6,204 nucleotides of DNA from Bdellovibrionales bacterium (GCA_026648125.1 JAPKGD010000122.1:1-6204), one strand, 5' to 3'. Counted from the first letter of the stretch, positions 1-5,412 are shown. Notes: generated by a model not told the origin, from the letters alone. Translations and numbers: made by a program.

Positions 1-183
1 GCGGAGCTCAGCTTCTTGGAGCCGAAAGCCATTGGGCGCTGAATCTGTGGCTTGATTGCCCTGGTCACCTTGGCGAACCATGAAGAGCGCATTTAGGCTA
101 ATATCTGGGTTTAAATTTGCTTGGGCCTGGGCCGATGGGAGAAAATAACTAAACAATACCAATAATAAAGAGCAGGCGAACAT
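1..183 (-). CDS. N-terminus of a secreted, probably outer-membrane, protein (partial)
   Basis: The reading frame is open for 61 codons and leaves the window at base 1. The ATG at 183-181 has a GAGG ribosome site about 6 nt upstream and an in-frame stop shortly before it, so this start is well fixed. Residues 1-20 form a signal peptide: a hydrophobic core (SLLLVLFSYFL) followed by PSAQAQA. The mature start, NPDISLNALF, then GFRLQEAELR at residues 52-61, resembles the beginning of beta-barrel outer-membrane proteins of the zinc-regulated TonB-dependent receptor type, where an 'NPdIS...' strand is followed by a 'GF.l.E.EL' strand. It lies 55 bp downstream of a small Cys/His protein on the same strand, an arrangement that suggests a metal-linked envelope operon. 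The barrel and its function are inferred from only about 40 mature residues, so the family call is tentative; the gene and signal peptide are much surer. Confidence 0.72.
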   Translation of the reverse strand, partial: MFACSLLLVLFSYFLPSAQAQANLNPDISLNALFMVRQGDQGNQATDSAPNGFRLQEAELR

Positions 184-238
184 AATGACCTCGCTATTGA
201 AAAATTAATTTTTAGGCAAAAAGATTTACGACGTTTTC

Positions 239-517
239 TCAGATGAGGTGGGGAGGTCCGCGTAAATCAAAAAAGTGGGACACCTTAAAGAGGTGTGGAA
301 TTTCGATGGGAGTGAGAGGTGGTTGGGAAGCCTGGTCTGGAATAGAAACATTGAGTTCTATTTTCGCAAGAGACTCAGTCGGAGTTGAGAGAACAAGGCA
401 AACCTCGCAGCCGTCACGATCGAGCCCATGATGGGACGATAGATGGTAGGAGGACAGGCCGAGCCAACATAGATAGAGGACAACAACAAAGGATACTTTC
501 AATCGATGTGAGTTCAC
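239..517 (-). CDS. Small Cys/His-rich membrane-anchored protein (DUF2946-like)
   Basis: A 92-residue protein. One hydrophobic segment (about residues 8-23, VSFVVVLYLCWLGLSS) acts as a signal or anchor. It is followed by a His/Cys cluster: H25, H29, H30, C37 and C40 as CEVC. The C-terminus ends in RGPPHLI. A short secreted protein with an H...CxxC cluster and a terminal R(A/G)PP motif is the pattern I associate with DUF2946-like proteins encoded just before metal-responsive outer-membrane receptors, and a probable receptor does follow here. The start is a GTG at 517-515. An in-frame TAG lies four codons upstream, so little extension is possible, and I see no good Shine-Dalgarno site. The biochemical role is unknown; metal binding by the His/Cys cluster is inference. 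A second minus-strand frame overlapping it (414-650) has no recognisable features and was not called. Confidence 0.6.
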   Translation of the reverse strand: MNSHRLKVSFVVVLYLCWLGLSSYHLSSHHGLDRDGCEVCLVLSTPTESLAKIELNVSIPDQASQPPLTPIEIPHLFKVSHFFDLRGPPHLI

Positions 518-600
518 TGGGCGAATAAACTAATCTATCCCAGCTCCGCTGTAAACTGGCTGATAACGCTCTAGCCAGGGCCAAGGCCGAGAAAACGACC

Positions 601-636
601 AGATTGTTCTTAATACAATCTACAATAATTTTGTAG
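601..636 (-). promoter_or_regulatory. Nested inverted repeats, possible Fur/Zur-type operator
   Basis: Two palindromes abut. AGATTGT (601-607) and ACAATCT (615-621) are perfect 7-bp arms with a 7-nt spacer. CTACAA (620-625) and TTGTAG (631-636) are perfect 6-bp arms with a 5-nt spacer. The core of the second, 621-635, can be read as a 7-1-7 element with six of seven symmetric positions, the geometry of Fur-family boxes, although the bases do not match the classical Fur consensus. On the minus strand a weak promoter (TTGTGC, 16-nt spacer, TAGATT) would have this element in its spacer and -10. It would then control the 239-517 and 1-183 genes. The repeats are seen directly; operator function and the regulator are inferred. 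Confidence 0.35.
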
Positions 637-699
637 GTGCACAAAATCACAGAGAAATTGGGATTAGGACTGTTGACATCAGTGGGGTCTAGTATTACC

Positions 700-727
700 T
701 AATGTTCCGCTCGGGGGCTGCCGTTAA
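700..727 (+). promoter_or_regulatory. Candidate flagellar sigma-28 (FliA) promoter for csrA-fliW
   Basis: TAATGTTC at 700-707 matches 6 of 8 positions of the sigma-28 -35 consensus TAAAGTTT. GCCGTTAA at 720-727 matches 7 of 8 positions of the -10 consensus GCCGATAA. The spacer is 12 nt, against the usual 11. Transcription would begin near 735, giving a leader of about 55-60 nt for csrA. A flagellar promoter makes biological sense because FliW binds flagellin and antagonises CsrA. The extra base in the spacer and the enterobacterial consensus are the main reservations. Confidence 0.5.
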
Positions 728-737
728 GATGGCTAAG

Positions 738-782
738 GGTCGGCTCGACCGAACCAAAACTTTGACCAGGACGTTGAAGGAG
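738..782 (+). promoter_or_regulatory. csrA leader: small hairpin plus ribosome site containing a CsrA motif
   Basis: GGTCG (738-742) and CGACC (746-750) form a 5-bp stem with a 3-nt loop in the presumed leader. The Shine-Dalgarno sequence AAGGAG (777-782) lies 9 nt before the csrA ATG. Its first five bases, AAGGA, match the ANGGA core bound by CsrA, so the protein could repress its own translation as described in other bacteria. Only one such motif is present and it is not in a clear hairpin loop, so autoregulation is a modest inference. Confidence 0.4.
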
Positions 783-791
783 ACCTAGGCC

Positions 792-1019
792 ATGCTGGTA
801 CTTACGCGAAAACTAGGCGAAAGCATAGCAATCGACGATCACATTAAAATTCGAGTTGTTCAGATCAAGGGCAAGCAAGTTCGTTTGGGCATTGAGGCGC
901 CAAAGGACACGAAGATCCACAGAGAAGAGGTCTATCAGGCCATTCAGAGTCAAAACGTGGAATCGTCCCAATCTGCCCCTGACGCCGCTCGGGCAGTCGG
1001 TAAACTCCTTAAACCATAA
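792..1019 (+). CDS. csrA: Carbon storage / flagellar translational regulator CsrA
   Basis: A 75-residue CsrA. The protein is a small beta-strand-swapped dimer that binds ANGGA motifs in mRNA leaders and usually blocks ribosome access. The family signature is clear: MLVLTRKLGESI at the N-terminus, the KGKQVRLGI strand at residues 26-34, APKD at 36-39, and HREEVY at 43-48 with R44, which contacts RNA. L4 and R6 are also present. The tail after residue 48 is about 27 residues, longer than in the 61-residue E. coli protein and closer to the extended CsrA proteins that occur with FliW, whose C-terminal part is involved in FliW binding. The ATG follows a good AAGGAG site. fliW begins 116 nt downstream on the same strand, making a classic CsrA-FliW control pair. 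Confidence 0.97.
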   Translation: MLVLTRKLGESIAIDDHIKIRVVQIKGKQVRLGIEAPKDTKIHREEVYQAIQSQNVESSQSAPDAARAVGKLLKP

Positions 1020-1135
1020 AGCTGGGACGATGCGTCGCTGGCTTTAGGTCCTGCTCTTGAAATGGGCATTCACCGATATTTTGTCTTGTCGTGTCTTATG
1101 TTTGTGGGCATCCTGAATTTAAGGGGAGGGTGGGG

Positions 1136-1672
1136 ATGAAGATCCAAACATCCAGATTTGGTGTGATCGAGGCTGAGCCAGACGATCTCATTGATTTTCC
1201 AGAAGGCCTTTTGGGCTTTAACTCCCTCCGCAAGTTCGTTCTTTTCGACGATCCAACCGATGATATTTTTGCGTGGATGCAAAGTTGCGAAGAGCCCAGC
1301 ATTGCCTTTCCTATTCTGGAGCCGGAGCTATTTGCGCAAACTTATAAAGTTTCTTTGAATAAGCACGATTTGGATGCCCTGAAGCTTCAGACGAGTGAGG
1401 GCTTTAGGACTTTTGTCGTGATCACCATCCCTCAAGATCCGACTCAGATGACAGCCAATATGAAGGCTCCCGTGGTGATTAACGTGAATCGCCGCCTGGC
1501 CCGACAGTGTGTTCTTCAAGATAATCAATTGGCGATACGTGAACCAATATTTGCAAAGCTTCAGCAAAGAGTTGTGCAGAATCCCCAGGTTCCCATCAAA
1601 ACTCAGGCTCGAGATCCTGAGATGCCGATTCGTACAACTCGGCCTCCAGAGTCTGAACCCAGCATAGGTTAA
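1136..1672 (+). CDS. fliW: Flagellar assembly factor FliW
   Basis: A 178-residue FliW, a cytoplasmic protein that binds either flagellin or CsrA. When flagellin is exported, freed FliW binds CsrA and relieves repression of flagellin translation. Family features appear in order: MKIQTSRFG (1-9), the IDFPEGLLGF motif (19-28), FAWMQSCEEPSIAF (45-58), LEPELF (61-66), and the strongly conserved TANMKAPVVINVNRR (106-120) followed by RQCVLQDNQ. I chose the ATG at 1136 because a strong GGGGAGGG site (1123-1130) precedes it and the FliW N-terminus aligns there. An in-frame GTG at 1091 would add 15 residues outside the family. The last 35 or so residues are Pro-, Arg- and Gln-rich and extend past the usual FliW length of about 150 residues. 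It is co-transcribed with csrA by position. Confidence 0.95.
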   Translation: MKIQTSRFGVIEAEPDDLIDFPEGLLGFNSLRKFVLFDDPTDDIFAWMQSCEEPSIAFPILEPELFAQTYKVSLNKHDLDALKLQTSEGFRTFVVITIPQDPTQMTANMKAPVVINVNRRLARQCVLQDNQLAIREPIFAKLQQRVVQNPQVPIKTQARDPEMPIRTTRPPESEPSIG

Positions 1673-1687
1673 GGTCTTCTTAGACCT
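1672..1687 (+). terminator. Weak hairpin after fliW
   Basis: AGGTCT (1672-1677) and AGACCT (1682-1687) form a perfect 6-bp stem with a 4-nt loop. The stem starts on the last base of the fliW stop codon. The following sequence is pyrimidine-rich (tttcttctgttt) but lacks an immediate U-run, so at best this is a leaky terminator or an mRNA-stabilising hairpin between fliW and the downstream genes. Confidence 0.3.
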
Positions 1688-1747
1688 ACATCGAGTTTCT
1701 TCTGTTTCAGTTCAAGCCAGTCTCATATTCATCCGAAGAGTTTGTTA

Positions 1748-1806
1748 GCCAAGGATGGCGCAGATCGAATGTTTCCAAGGATGGTCGTTATCGACCCATG
1801 GAGGGT
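1748..1806 (+). promoter_or_regulatory. Probable CsrA-binding leader: three ANGGA hairpin loops, the last over the ribosome site
   Basis: Three matches to the CsrA core ANGGA occur just before the gene starting at 1811: AAGGA at 1751-1755, AAGGA at 1777-1781 and ATGGA at 1798-1802. The first two lie in a perfect 10-bp direct repeat, CCAAGGATGG (1749-1758 and 1775-1784). Each motif can sit in a short hairpin loop: GCC/GGC around AAGGAT, CC/GG around AAGGAT, and ACCC/GGGT (1794-1797, 1803-1806) around ATGGA. The third loop contains part of the Shine-Dalgarno sequence GGAGGG (1800-1805), 5 nt before the ATG. Multiple loop-exposed ANGGA sites with one over the ribosome site is the classic layout of CsrA-repressed mRNAs. 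The motifs are seen directly; binding is inferred. Individual stems are short, especially the second. Confidence 0.6.
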
Positions 1807-1810
1807 GATT

Positions 1811-2371
1811 ATGCGTTGTCTATGGCTGGCTGCCATTCTCGTCTCAAGCTTGAATGCTTGGGCGCAATCCGAAGAAATTACTGTTTTCGATATGCGAAAG
1901 ACTCTTGCGCTCTCCGACAATGAGCCAACTTATCGCGATTACTATTTGTCTAAAGGTTTTAATGTCGGACTCAAACCCGGAATGATTGTGACCGTGAAGC
2001 GAAAAATGCCACTCTACGATAGCATTCATAATCGGTCCGCTGGAGATCTGAGTGTGGCCGTGGCAAGAGTGAAGATCATTCATTGTGAACGAAATTTAGC
2101 GGTGGCTCGACTGTATGCAGATTTTTCTCGTGAATCTCTACCTGCCCTTGAGGACAATTTTATCATGATTGGCGATCAGGTTGATTTGGCCACGGCAACG
2201 ACGGAATCAAAGGTAAAAGCGAGCAAGGCCGCAGAAGCCAAGGACATTCCAGAAAAATCGGAAAAATTGCCAGAAACCGCACAGACAGCCGAATTTAGCG
2301 TTGATTTCGCCTCCCAGTCCCCAGATAACGTGACCACGGTCCGTCCTGTTGACGGCCCTGTGGTGCAGTGA
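1811..2371 (+). CDS. Exported protein of unknown function with a possible small beta-barrel domain
   Basis: A 186-residue protein with a clear signal peptide, MRCLWLAAILVSSLNAWA, with likely cleavage before Q19. The mature protein is therefore periplasmic or envelope-associated. The ATG at 1811 is preceded by GGAGGG with 5-nt spacing. The longer in-frame TTG at 1742 would bury the signal peptide, so I reject it. Residues 48-126 (KGFNVGLKPGMIVTVKR ... NFIMIGDQVDL) alternate beta-like strands, with a 'vGlkpG..v.V.r' start and a terminal GDqV. That layout resembles the small SH3-like barrel at the C-terminus of FlgT-type flagellar proteins, but the resemblance is from memory and weak. Residues 130-186 are Lys/Glu/Ala-rich, then polar, and probably disordered. 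The stop codon overlaps the prmA start by 4 bp (GTGA), so the two are translationally coupled. I do not recognise a named family. Its place after csrA-fliW and its CsrA-like leader hint at a motility or envelope role. Confidence 0.85.
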   Translation: MRCLWLAAILVSSLNAWAQSEEITVFDMRKTLALSDNEPTYRDYYLSKGFNVGLKPGMIVTVKRKMPLYDSIHNRSAGDLSVAVARVKIIHCERNLAVARLYADFSRESLPALEDNFIMIGDQVDLATATTESKVKASKAAEAKDIPEKSEKLPETAQTAEFSVDFASQSPDNVTTVRPVDGPVVQ

Positions 2372-3252
2372 CGACAGACAAATACTATCGACTTCATTTA
2401 ATGCAAATCACTCGTGAGCAAGAAGACTTGCTGACGGAGTGGTGTTTTACCCAAGGTGCAAGCGGTGTCGCTGAGGCCTTAGACTTTTCCCAGAGCCTCG
2501 AAGACTACTCTGTCGCCACCCAAAGCCAGGAAGTCTTTTCTTGTGATGTTTTTTTTGAGCAAGCTCCTCCGGCAGATCTCATCGATGAACTGCGCGCTCG
2601 CTGGCCGAATATCGTTTGTAAGCTCACCAGCGAAGCCAATCAGGATTGGTTGGCGGAGTGGAAAAAGGGTTTTGTTCCCTTTCCATTGGTACCTGGAATT
2701 TGGGTTGTTCCGCGTTGGTGTGAGGTCCCTAAAGAAGCGGAGCAGGTGATATGGATGGAGCCGGGAATGGCCTTTGGAACGGGCACTCATGAAACCACAC
2801 AGTTGGCAGCCCACCTTCTTAAGGAAGCTCTCACCAAAAGACCTCATGCTCGAGTTCTTGATGTAGGGACGGGTACCGGAATTCTGGCCATTTTAGCCAA
2901 GTTGCTAGGGGCAAAGGAAGTCATTGCCACGGATATTGACCCTGAAGCGGTGCGAGTCGCTCAGGAGAATTTTGTTCTAAACACCGTAGAAGAAATAGAA
3001 GTTTCAACGAAGGAATTGTCTGAGATCCACGGTGAATTTGATGTGGTCGTCGCCAATATCATCGATGGTGTTTTGATTGTTCTACAAAATGGGCTCAAGA
3101 AAAAGGTCAGCGATGAGGGCGCACTGGTTTTATCGGGAATTATTGACGAACGCCTTCAACACTTCAAAGAGCGCTTTGTACTGCCACCGCTGAAATTGGT
3201 GGAAACAGGACGGGAAGGCGAGTGGCACGCATGGCTGTTGGAGCGAGGCTAA
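2368..3252 (+). CDS. prmA: Ribosomal protein L11 methyltransferase PrmA
   Basis: A 294-residue class I SAM-dependent methyltransferase, the same size as E. coli PrmA (293), which trimethylates amino groups of ribosomal protein L11. The N-terminal L11-recognition domain (about 1-95) begins YYRLHLMQ. The linker QDWLAEWKKGFVP (92-104) and the hallmark MEPGMAFGTGTHETTQL (130-146) are typical of the family. The SAM-binding motif I is VLDVGTGTGILAI (163-175), motif II ATDIDPEAV (187-195), and VVVANI (226-231) matches the family's NIL-type active-site motif with Ile in place of Leu (NIID rather than NILA). The GTG start is supported by the 4-bp overlap with the upstream stop and by alignment of the N-terminus. 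A later ATG at 2401 would remove the first strand. There is no strong Shine-Dalgarno site, consistent with coupled translation. rsmE follows after 4 nt. Confidence 0.96.
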   Translation: MTTDKYYRLHLMQITREQEDLLTEWCFTQGASGVAEALDFSQSLEDYSVATQSQEVFSCDVFFEQAPPADLIDELRARWPNIVCKLTSEANQDWLAEWKKGFVPFPLVPGIWVVPRWCEVPKEAEQVIWMEPGMAFGTGTHETTQLAAHLLKEALTKRPHARVLDVGTGTGILAILAKLLGAKEVIATDIDPEAVRVAQENFVLNTVEEIEVSTKELSEIHGEFDVVVANIIDGVLIVLQNGLKKKVSDEGALVLSGIIDERLQHFKERFVLPPLKLVETGREGEWHAWLLERG

Positions 3253-3256
3253 AATC

Positions 3257-4006
3257 ATGCGACGGTTTTGGTTAGAGAATTCCAATTGGGTCAATGAACG
3301 GCAAACTCTGAGCGGCGACCTATTTCACCACCTTCGCGATGTCTGCCGCTTTGGCGTAGACGACAAGTTTGAGCTCTTGCATGGTGGTGAGGCCTATTTT
3401 GTACGGGTTGTTCAAGTTGATAAGCGGCAAATGGAAGTGGAGCGCTTAGAAACTCGGCCCATTCCCGCGCTTCCCCGTCCGCATATTCATCTGGCCTTGT
3501 CCTTACCCAAGTTTCCAAAGGTGGACTGGATTGTGGAAAAGTCCGTGGAACTGGGGGTTAAGGCGATTCATCCCTTTGTTTCGGACTTCAGCTTTACTCG
3601 CGAGGTCCGCCAGGTCCCAGAGGCGAAAATGGAGCGCTGGCGAAAGCTCATACGTCAGGCGGCCCAGCAATCAGGGCGTGGGGAGCTTATGAGCATGGAG
3701 GAGGTCTGTACACTCGAGCAGATACTCGCTCAGATTAACCAGAAAAAGGACGTTTTGGGTCTATTTCCCTACGAGGGGGAGTGCCCAACCACCCTTAAAG
3801 CCCATCTGAGGGCTCTACCTCACCGAGATTTCTCGGAAATTTGGCTGGTGGTGGGTAGTGAGGGGGGCTTTTCCCATAACGAGGTAAAGGTCATCGCTCA
3901 GGCCGGATTAACACCTGTTACATTGGGGGCTCAGGTCCTGCGGGTTGAAACGGCTTGCGTGGCACTGGCCAGCATCCTAAAGTATGAGTTTGAAGCTCAG
4001 GAATGA
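3257..4006 (+). CDS. rsmE: 16S rRNA m3U1498 methyltransferase RsmE
   Basis: A 249-residue SPOUT-class methyltransferase that methylates N3 of U1498 in 16S rRNA. The N-terminal PUA-like domain (about 1-72) starts MRRFWLE and contains HHLRDVCR (24-31). The catalytic domain shows LPKFPKVDWIVEKSVELGV (83-101), AAQQSGRGE (135-143, the conserved 'A.QS.R' region) and the trefoil-knot SAM site: VVGSEGGFSHNE (198-209) and LGAQVLRVETA (223-233). The usual knot motif reads GPEGG; here the Pro is Ser. The ATG at 3257 has GAGG 8 nt upstream, inside the end of prmA. prmA and rsmE are often adjacent in bacteria, so the pair forms a ribosome-modification unit within this operon. Confidence 0.95.
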   Translation: MRRFWLENSNWVNERQTLSGDLFHHLRDVCRFGVDDKFELLHGGEAYFVRVVQVDKRQMEVERLETRPIPALPRPHIHLALSLPKFPKVDWIVEKSVELGVKAIHPFVSDFSFTREVRQVPEAKMERWRKLIRQAAQQSGRGELMSMEEVCTLEQILAQINQKKDVLGLFPYEGECPTTLKAHLRALPHRDFSEIWLVVGSEGGFSHNEVKVIAQAGLTPVTLGAQVLRVETACVALASILKYEFEAQE

Positions 4007-4025
4007 GAAAAAGGGGGCTCGCGTC

Positions 4026-4931
4026 ATGGATCCATTTGAGGAATTTGAGATTAAGCCACTCTCTGAAGGACTTGGATTTCATAAAAAGGCCACCAACCTT
4101 TCTGAACAGGTTAAAAAGGCAGGCCTCACTGAATCTCAGAGTCTAAAAGTTCCCTCGATGGGAATGACTGAACAGAGTCAGCTGAAAAGCGCTCAGCGCC
4201 CTCAGACCTTTGATGACTTACTAAAGGCGCTAGAAACACCAGCTCGGCCCAAGACACCTTCTGTGAGCAACCTTGCGCAGTCAGCCGCAAGTGCCGCTTC
4301 GACTTTTGGAATCAACAGTGATTTAAAAATCACTGAACCCTTGCCTTCTCCAGGAACGGCCCGAAAGAAAGCGATGGAAATCGAGATTCCTCCTCCGGTG
4401 ACTCCAGAGTTTCCAAAACTCAATCAACGTCCTCCGCAGACGCCACTTTCTAAAGTGGTTGAGAATGTGGGGCTTCGTCGAGGAGCGGCGGATTCGCCCA
4501 TGCGCATGCTCGAGCGCTCTTCTGCATCTATTCCATCTGCGATTTTGGATGGCGTGGTTGTATTTGCGATGTCATTGATTTTTTTAGTGGCGCTGATGAC
4601 CATCACAAAAGTCGATCTTGCTCGGTTGGTATTCAGCGTCGGCTTGGATATGCCTACTAAGATGGCCTTTGGCGTTTTGTTTGGCTCGATCGCAATGATG
4701 TATGTGGTGGTCGTGCGAAGCTTTTTTGGCCGCACCCTGGGAGAGTGGACGTTTGATCATCAGATGGGTGACGACCAACAACACGAAAAGGTGAGTTACC
4801 CCTTTAAGGTTTTGTGGCGTGAAATTTTAGTGATGGGAACTGGGATTGTTCTTTTCCCGCTTCTTTCATTGATTATGGGACGGGACCTGCTAGCTCCGCT
4901 TACGGGCCTCCAGCTCTATCGTAGCCGCTAG
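4026..4931 (+). CDS. RDD-like membrane protein with a long cytoplasmic-type N-terminal region
   Basis: A 301-residue protein in two parts. Residues 1-165 are hydrophilic, rich in Pro, Ser, Lys and Gln, and probably disordered. They open with MDPFEEFEIKPLSEGLGFHK, a motif I associate with proteins of Bdellovibrio-like bacteria (from memory). Residues 166-301 hold three hydrophobic segments, about 172-193, 211-231 and 266-284. The first contains IPSAILDG with D175, and the loop after the second reads FFGRTLGEW (234-241), similar to the 'G.TlGk' loop of RDD-family membrane proteins; the end, GLQLYRSR, also fits. The substrate and role of RDD proteins are mostly unknown. The ATG at 4026 has AAGGGGG 8 nt upstream; an upstream in-frame ATG at 3984 would overlap rsmE and lacks such a site. 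The gene lies 19 bp after rsmE and 11 bp before the next gene, so it is co-transcribed. Confidence 0.8.
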   Translation: MDPFEEFEIKPLSEGLGFHKKATNLSEQVKKAGLTESQSLKVPSMGMTEQSQLKSAQRPQTFDDLLKALETPARPKTPSVSNLAQSAASAASTFGINSDLKITEPLPSPGTARKKAMEIEIPPPVTPEFPKLNQRPPQTPLSKVVENVGLRRGAADSPMRMLERSSASIPSAILDGVVVFAMSLIFLVALMTITKVDLARLVFSVGLDMPTKMAFGVLFGSIAMMYVVVVRSFFGRTLGEWTFDHQMGDDQQHEKVSYPFKVLWREILVMGTGIVLFPLLSLIMGRDLLAPLTGLQLYRSR

Positions 4932-4942
4932 TTGAGTTCCCC

Positions 4943-5410
4943 TTGGGTCAGGTCTTATCCTCTGAACAATTAAAAAAAATCCTTGCGACCGAGAGAGTGG
5001 GTCGCAAGGTCGTCTTTACCAATGGCTGTTTTGATATTTTGCACGTGGGCCATGTGCGCTACCTCAATGAAGCACGAGCTTTGGGAAATTTGTTGGTCGT
5101 TGGGCTGAATAGCGACAGCAGTGTAAAACGACTGAAGGGTGAGTCACGCCCCGTTCAGCCTGAGCTTGATCGCGCCGAGATCTTATCAAATTTAAAATGT
5201 GTCGATTACGTTGTGCTCTTTTCAGAAGACACACCGCTCGAATTAATCAAAGCGGTAGAGCCCGATGTGTTGGTCAAGGGCGGTGATTGGCCGGTGGAGA
5301 AGATCGTCGGTTCAAAAGAGGTTTTGGCTCGCGGGGGAGAGGTTCGTTCCTTGAAGTTTCATCAGGGGCACTCCACAACGGGAATTCTTGAGAGAATAAT
5401 CAAGCTCTAA
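4943..5410 (+). CDS. rfaE2: D-glycero-beta-D-manno-heptose 1-phosphate adenylyltransferase
   Basis: A 155-residue cytidylyltransferase-like enzyme that transfers AMP from ATP to heptose 1-phosphate, giving ADP-heptose for the LPS inner core. It matches the C-terminal half of bifunctional HldE and is here a stand-alone protein of normal length. Motifs: VVFTNGCFDILHVGHVRYL (23-41) with the nucleotide-binding HVGH (34-37), GLNSDSSVKRLKGESRP (54-70), DRAEIL (76-81), the FSEDTP motif (93-98), PDVLVKGGDW (107-116), and GHSTTGILERI (142-152), the second ATP site. The kinase half is not in this window. The start appears to be the TTG at 4943: an in-frame stop lies seven codons upstream and no ATG or other good start precedes the catalytic region. 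There is no Shine-Dalgarno sequence, so reinitiation from the gene ending 11 bp upstream is likely. It is the last gene of the operon. Confidence 0.93.
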   Translation: MGQVLSSEQLKKILATERVGRKVVFTNGCFDILHVGHVRYLNEARALGNLLVVGLNSDSSVKRLKGESRPVQPELDRAEILSNLKCVDYVVLFSEDTPLELIKAVEPDVLVKGGDWPVEKIVGSKEVLARGGEVRSLKFHQGHSTTGILERIIKL

Positions 5411-5412
5411 GC

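Noticed and set aside
414..650. Minus-strand frame of 78 codons beside the small Cys/His gene
   Set aside because: It overlaps the better-supported gene in another frame and shows no family features or ribosome site.
673..678. Perfect TTGACA -35 hexamer upstream of csrA
   Set aside because: No acceptable -10 lies 16-18 nt downstream; the nearest (TATTAC, 693-698) has a 14-nt spacer. The sigma-28-like elements at 700-727 fit better.
1091..1135. Upstream GTG start adding 15 residues to FliW
   Set aside because: The ATG at 1136 has a strong ribosome site and matches the family N-terminus; the extension has neither.
1672..1687. Strong terminator ending the csrA-fliW transcript
   Set aside because: The stem is only 6 bp with no U-run directly behind it, and I find no convincing new promoter before 1811, so read-through is more likely.
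1732..1739. TCCGAAGA as a second sigma-28 -10 before the exported-protein gene
   Set aside because: Only 5 of 8 positions match, with a 4 of 8 upstream element; no better than chance.
1742..1810. Upstream TTG start adding 23 residues to the exported protein
   Set aside because: It would bury the signal peptide and run through the repeat and hairpin leader; the ATG at 1811 has an excellent ribosome site.
2479..2847. Minus-strand frame of 122 codons inside prmA
   Set aside because: It lies opposite a clear PrmA coding sequence and has no recognisable motif, so it is a shadow frame.
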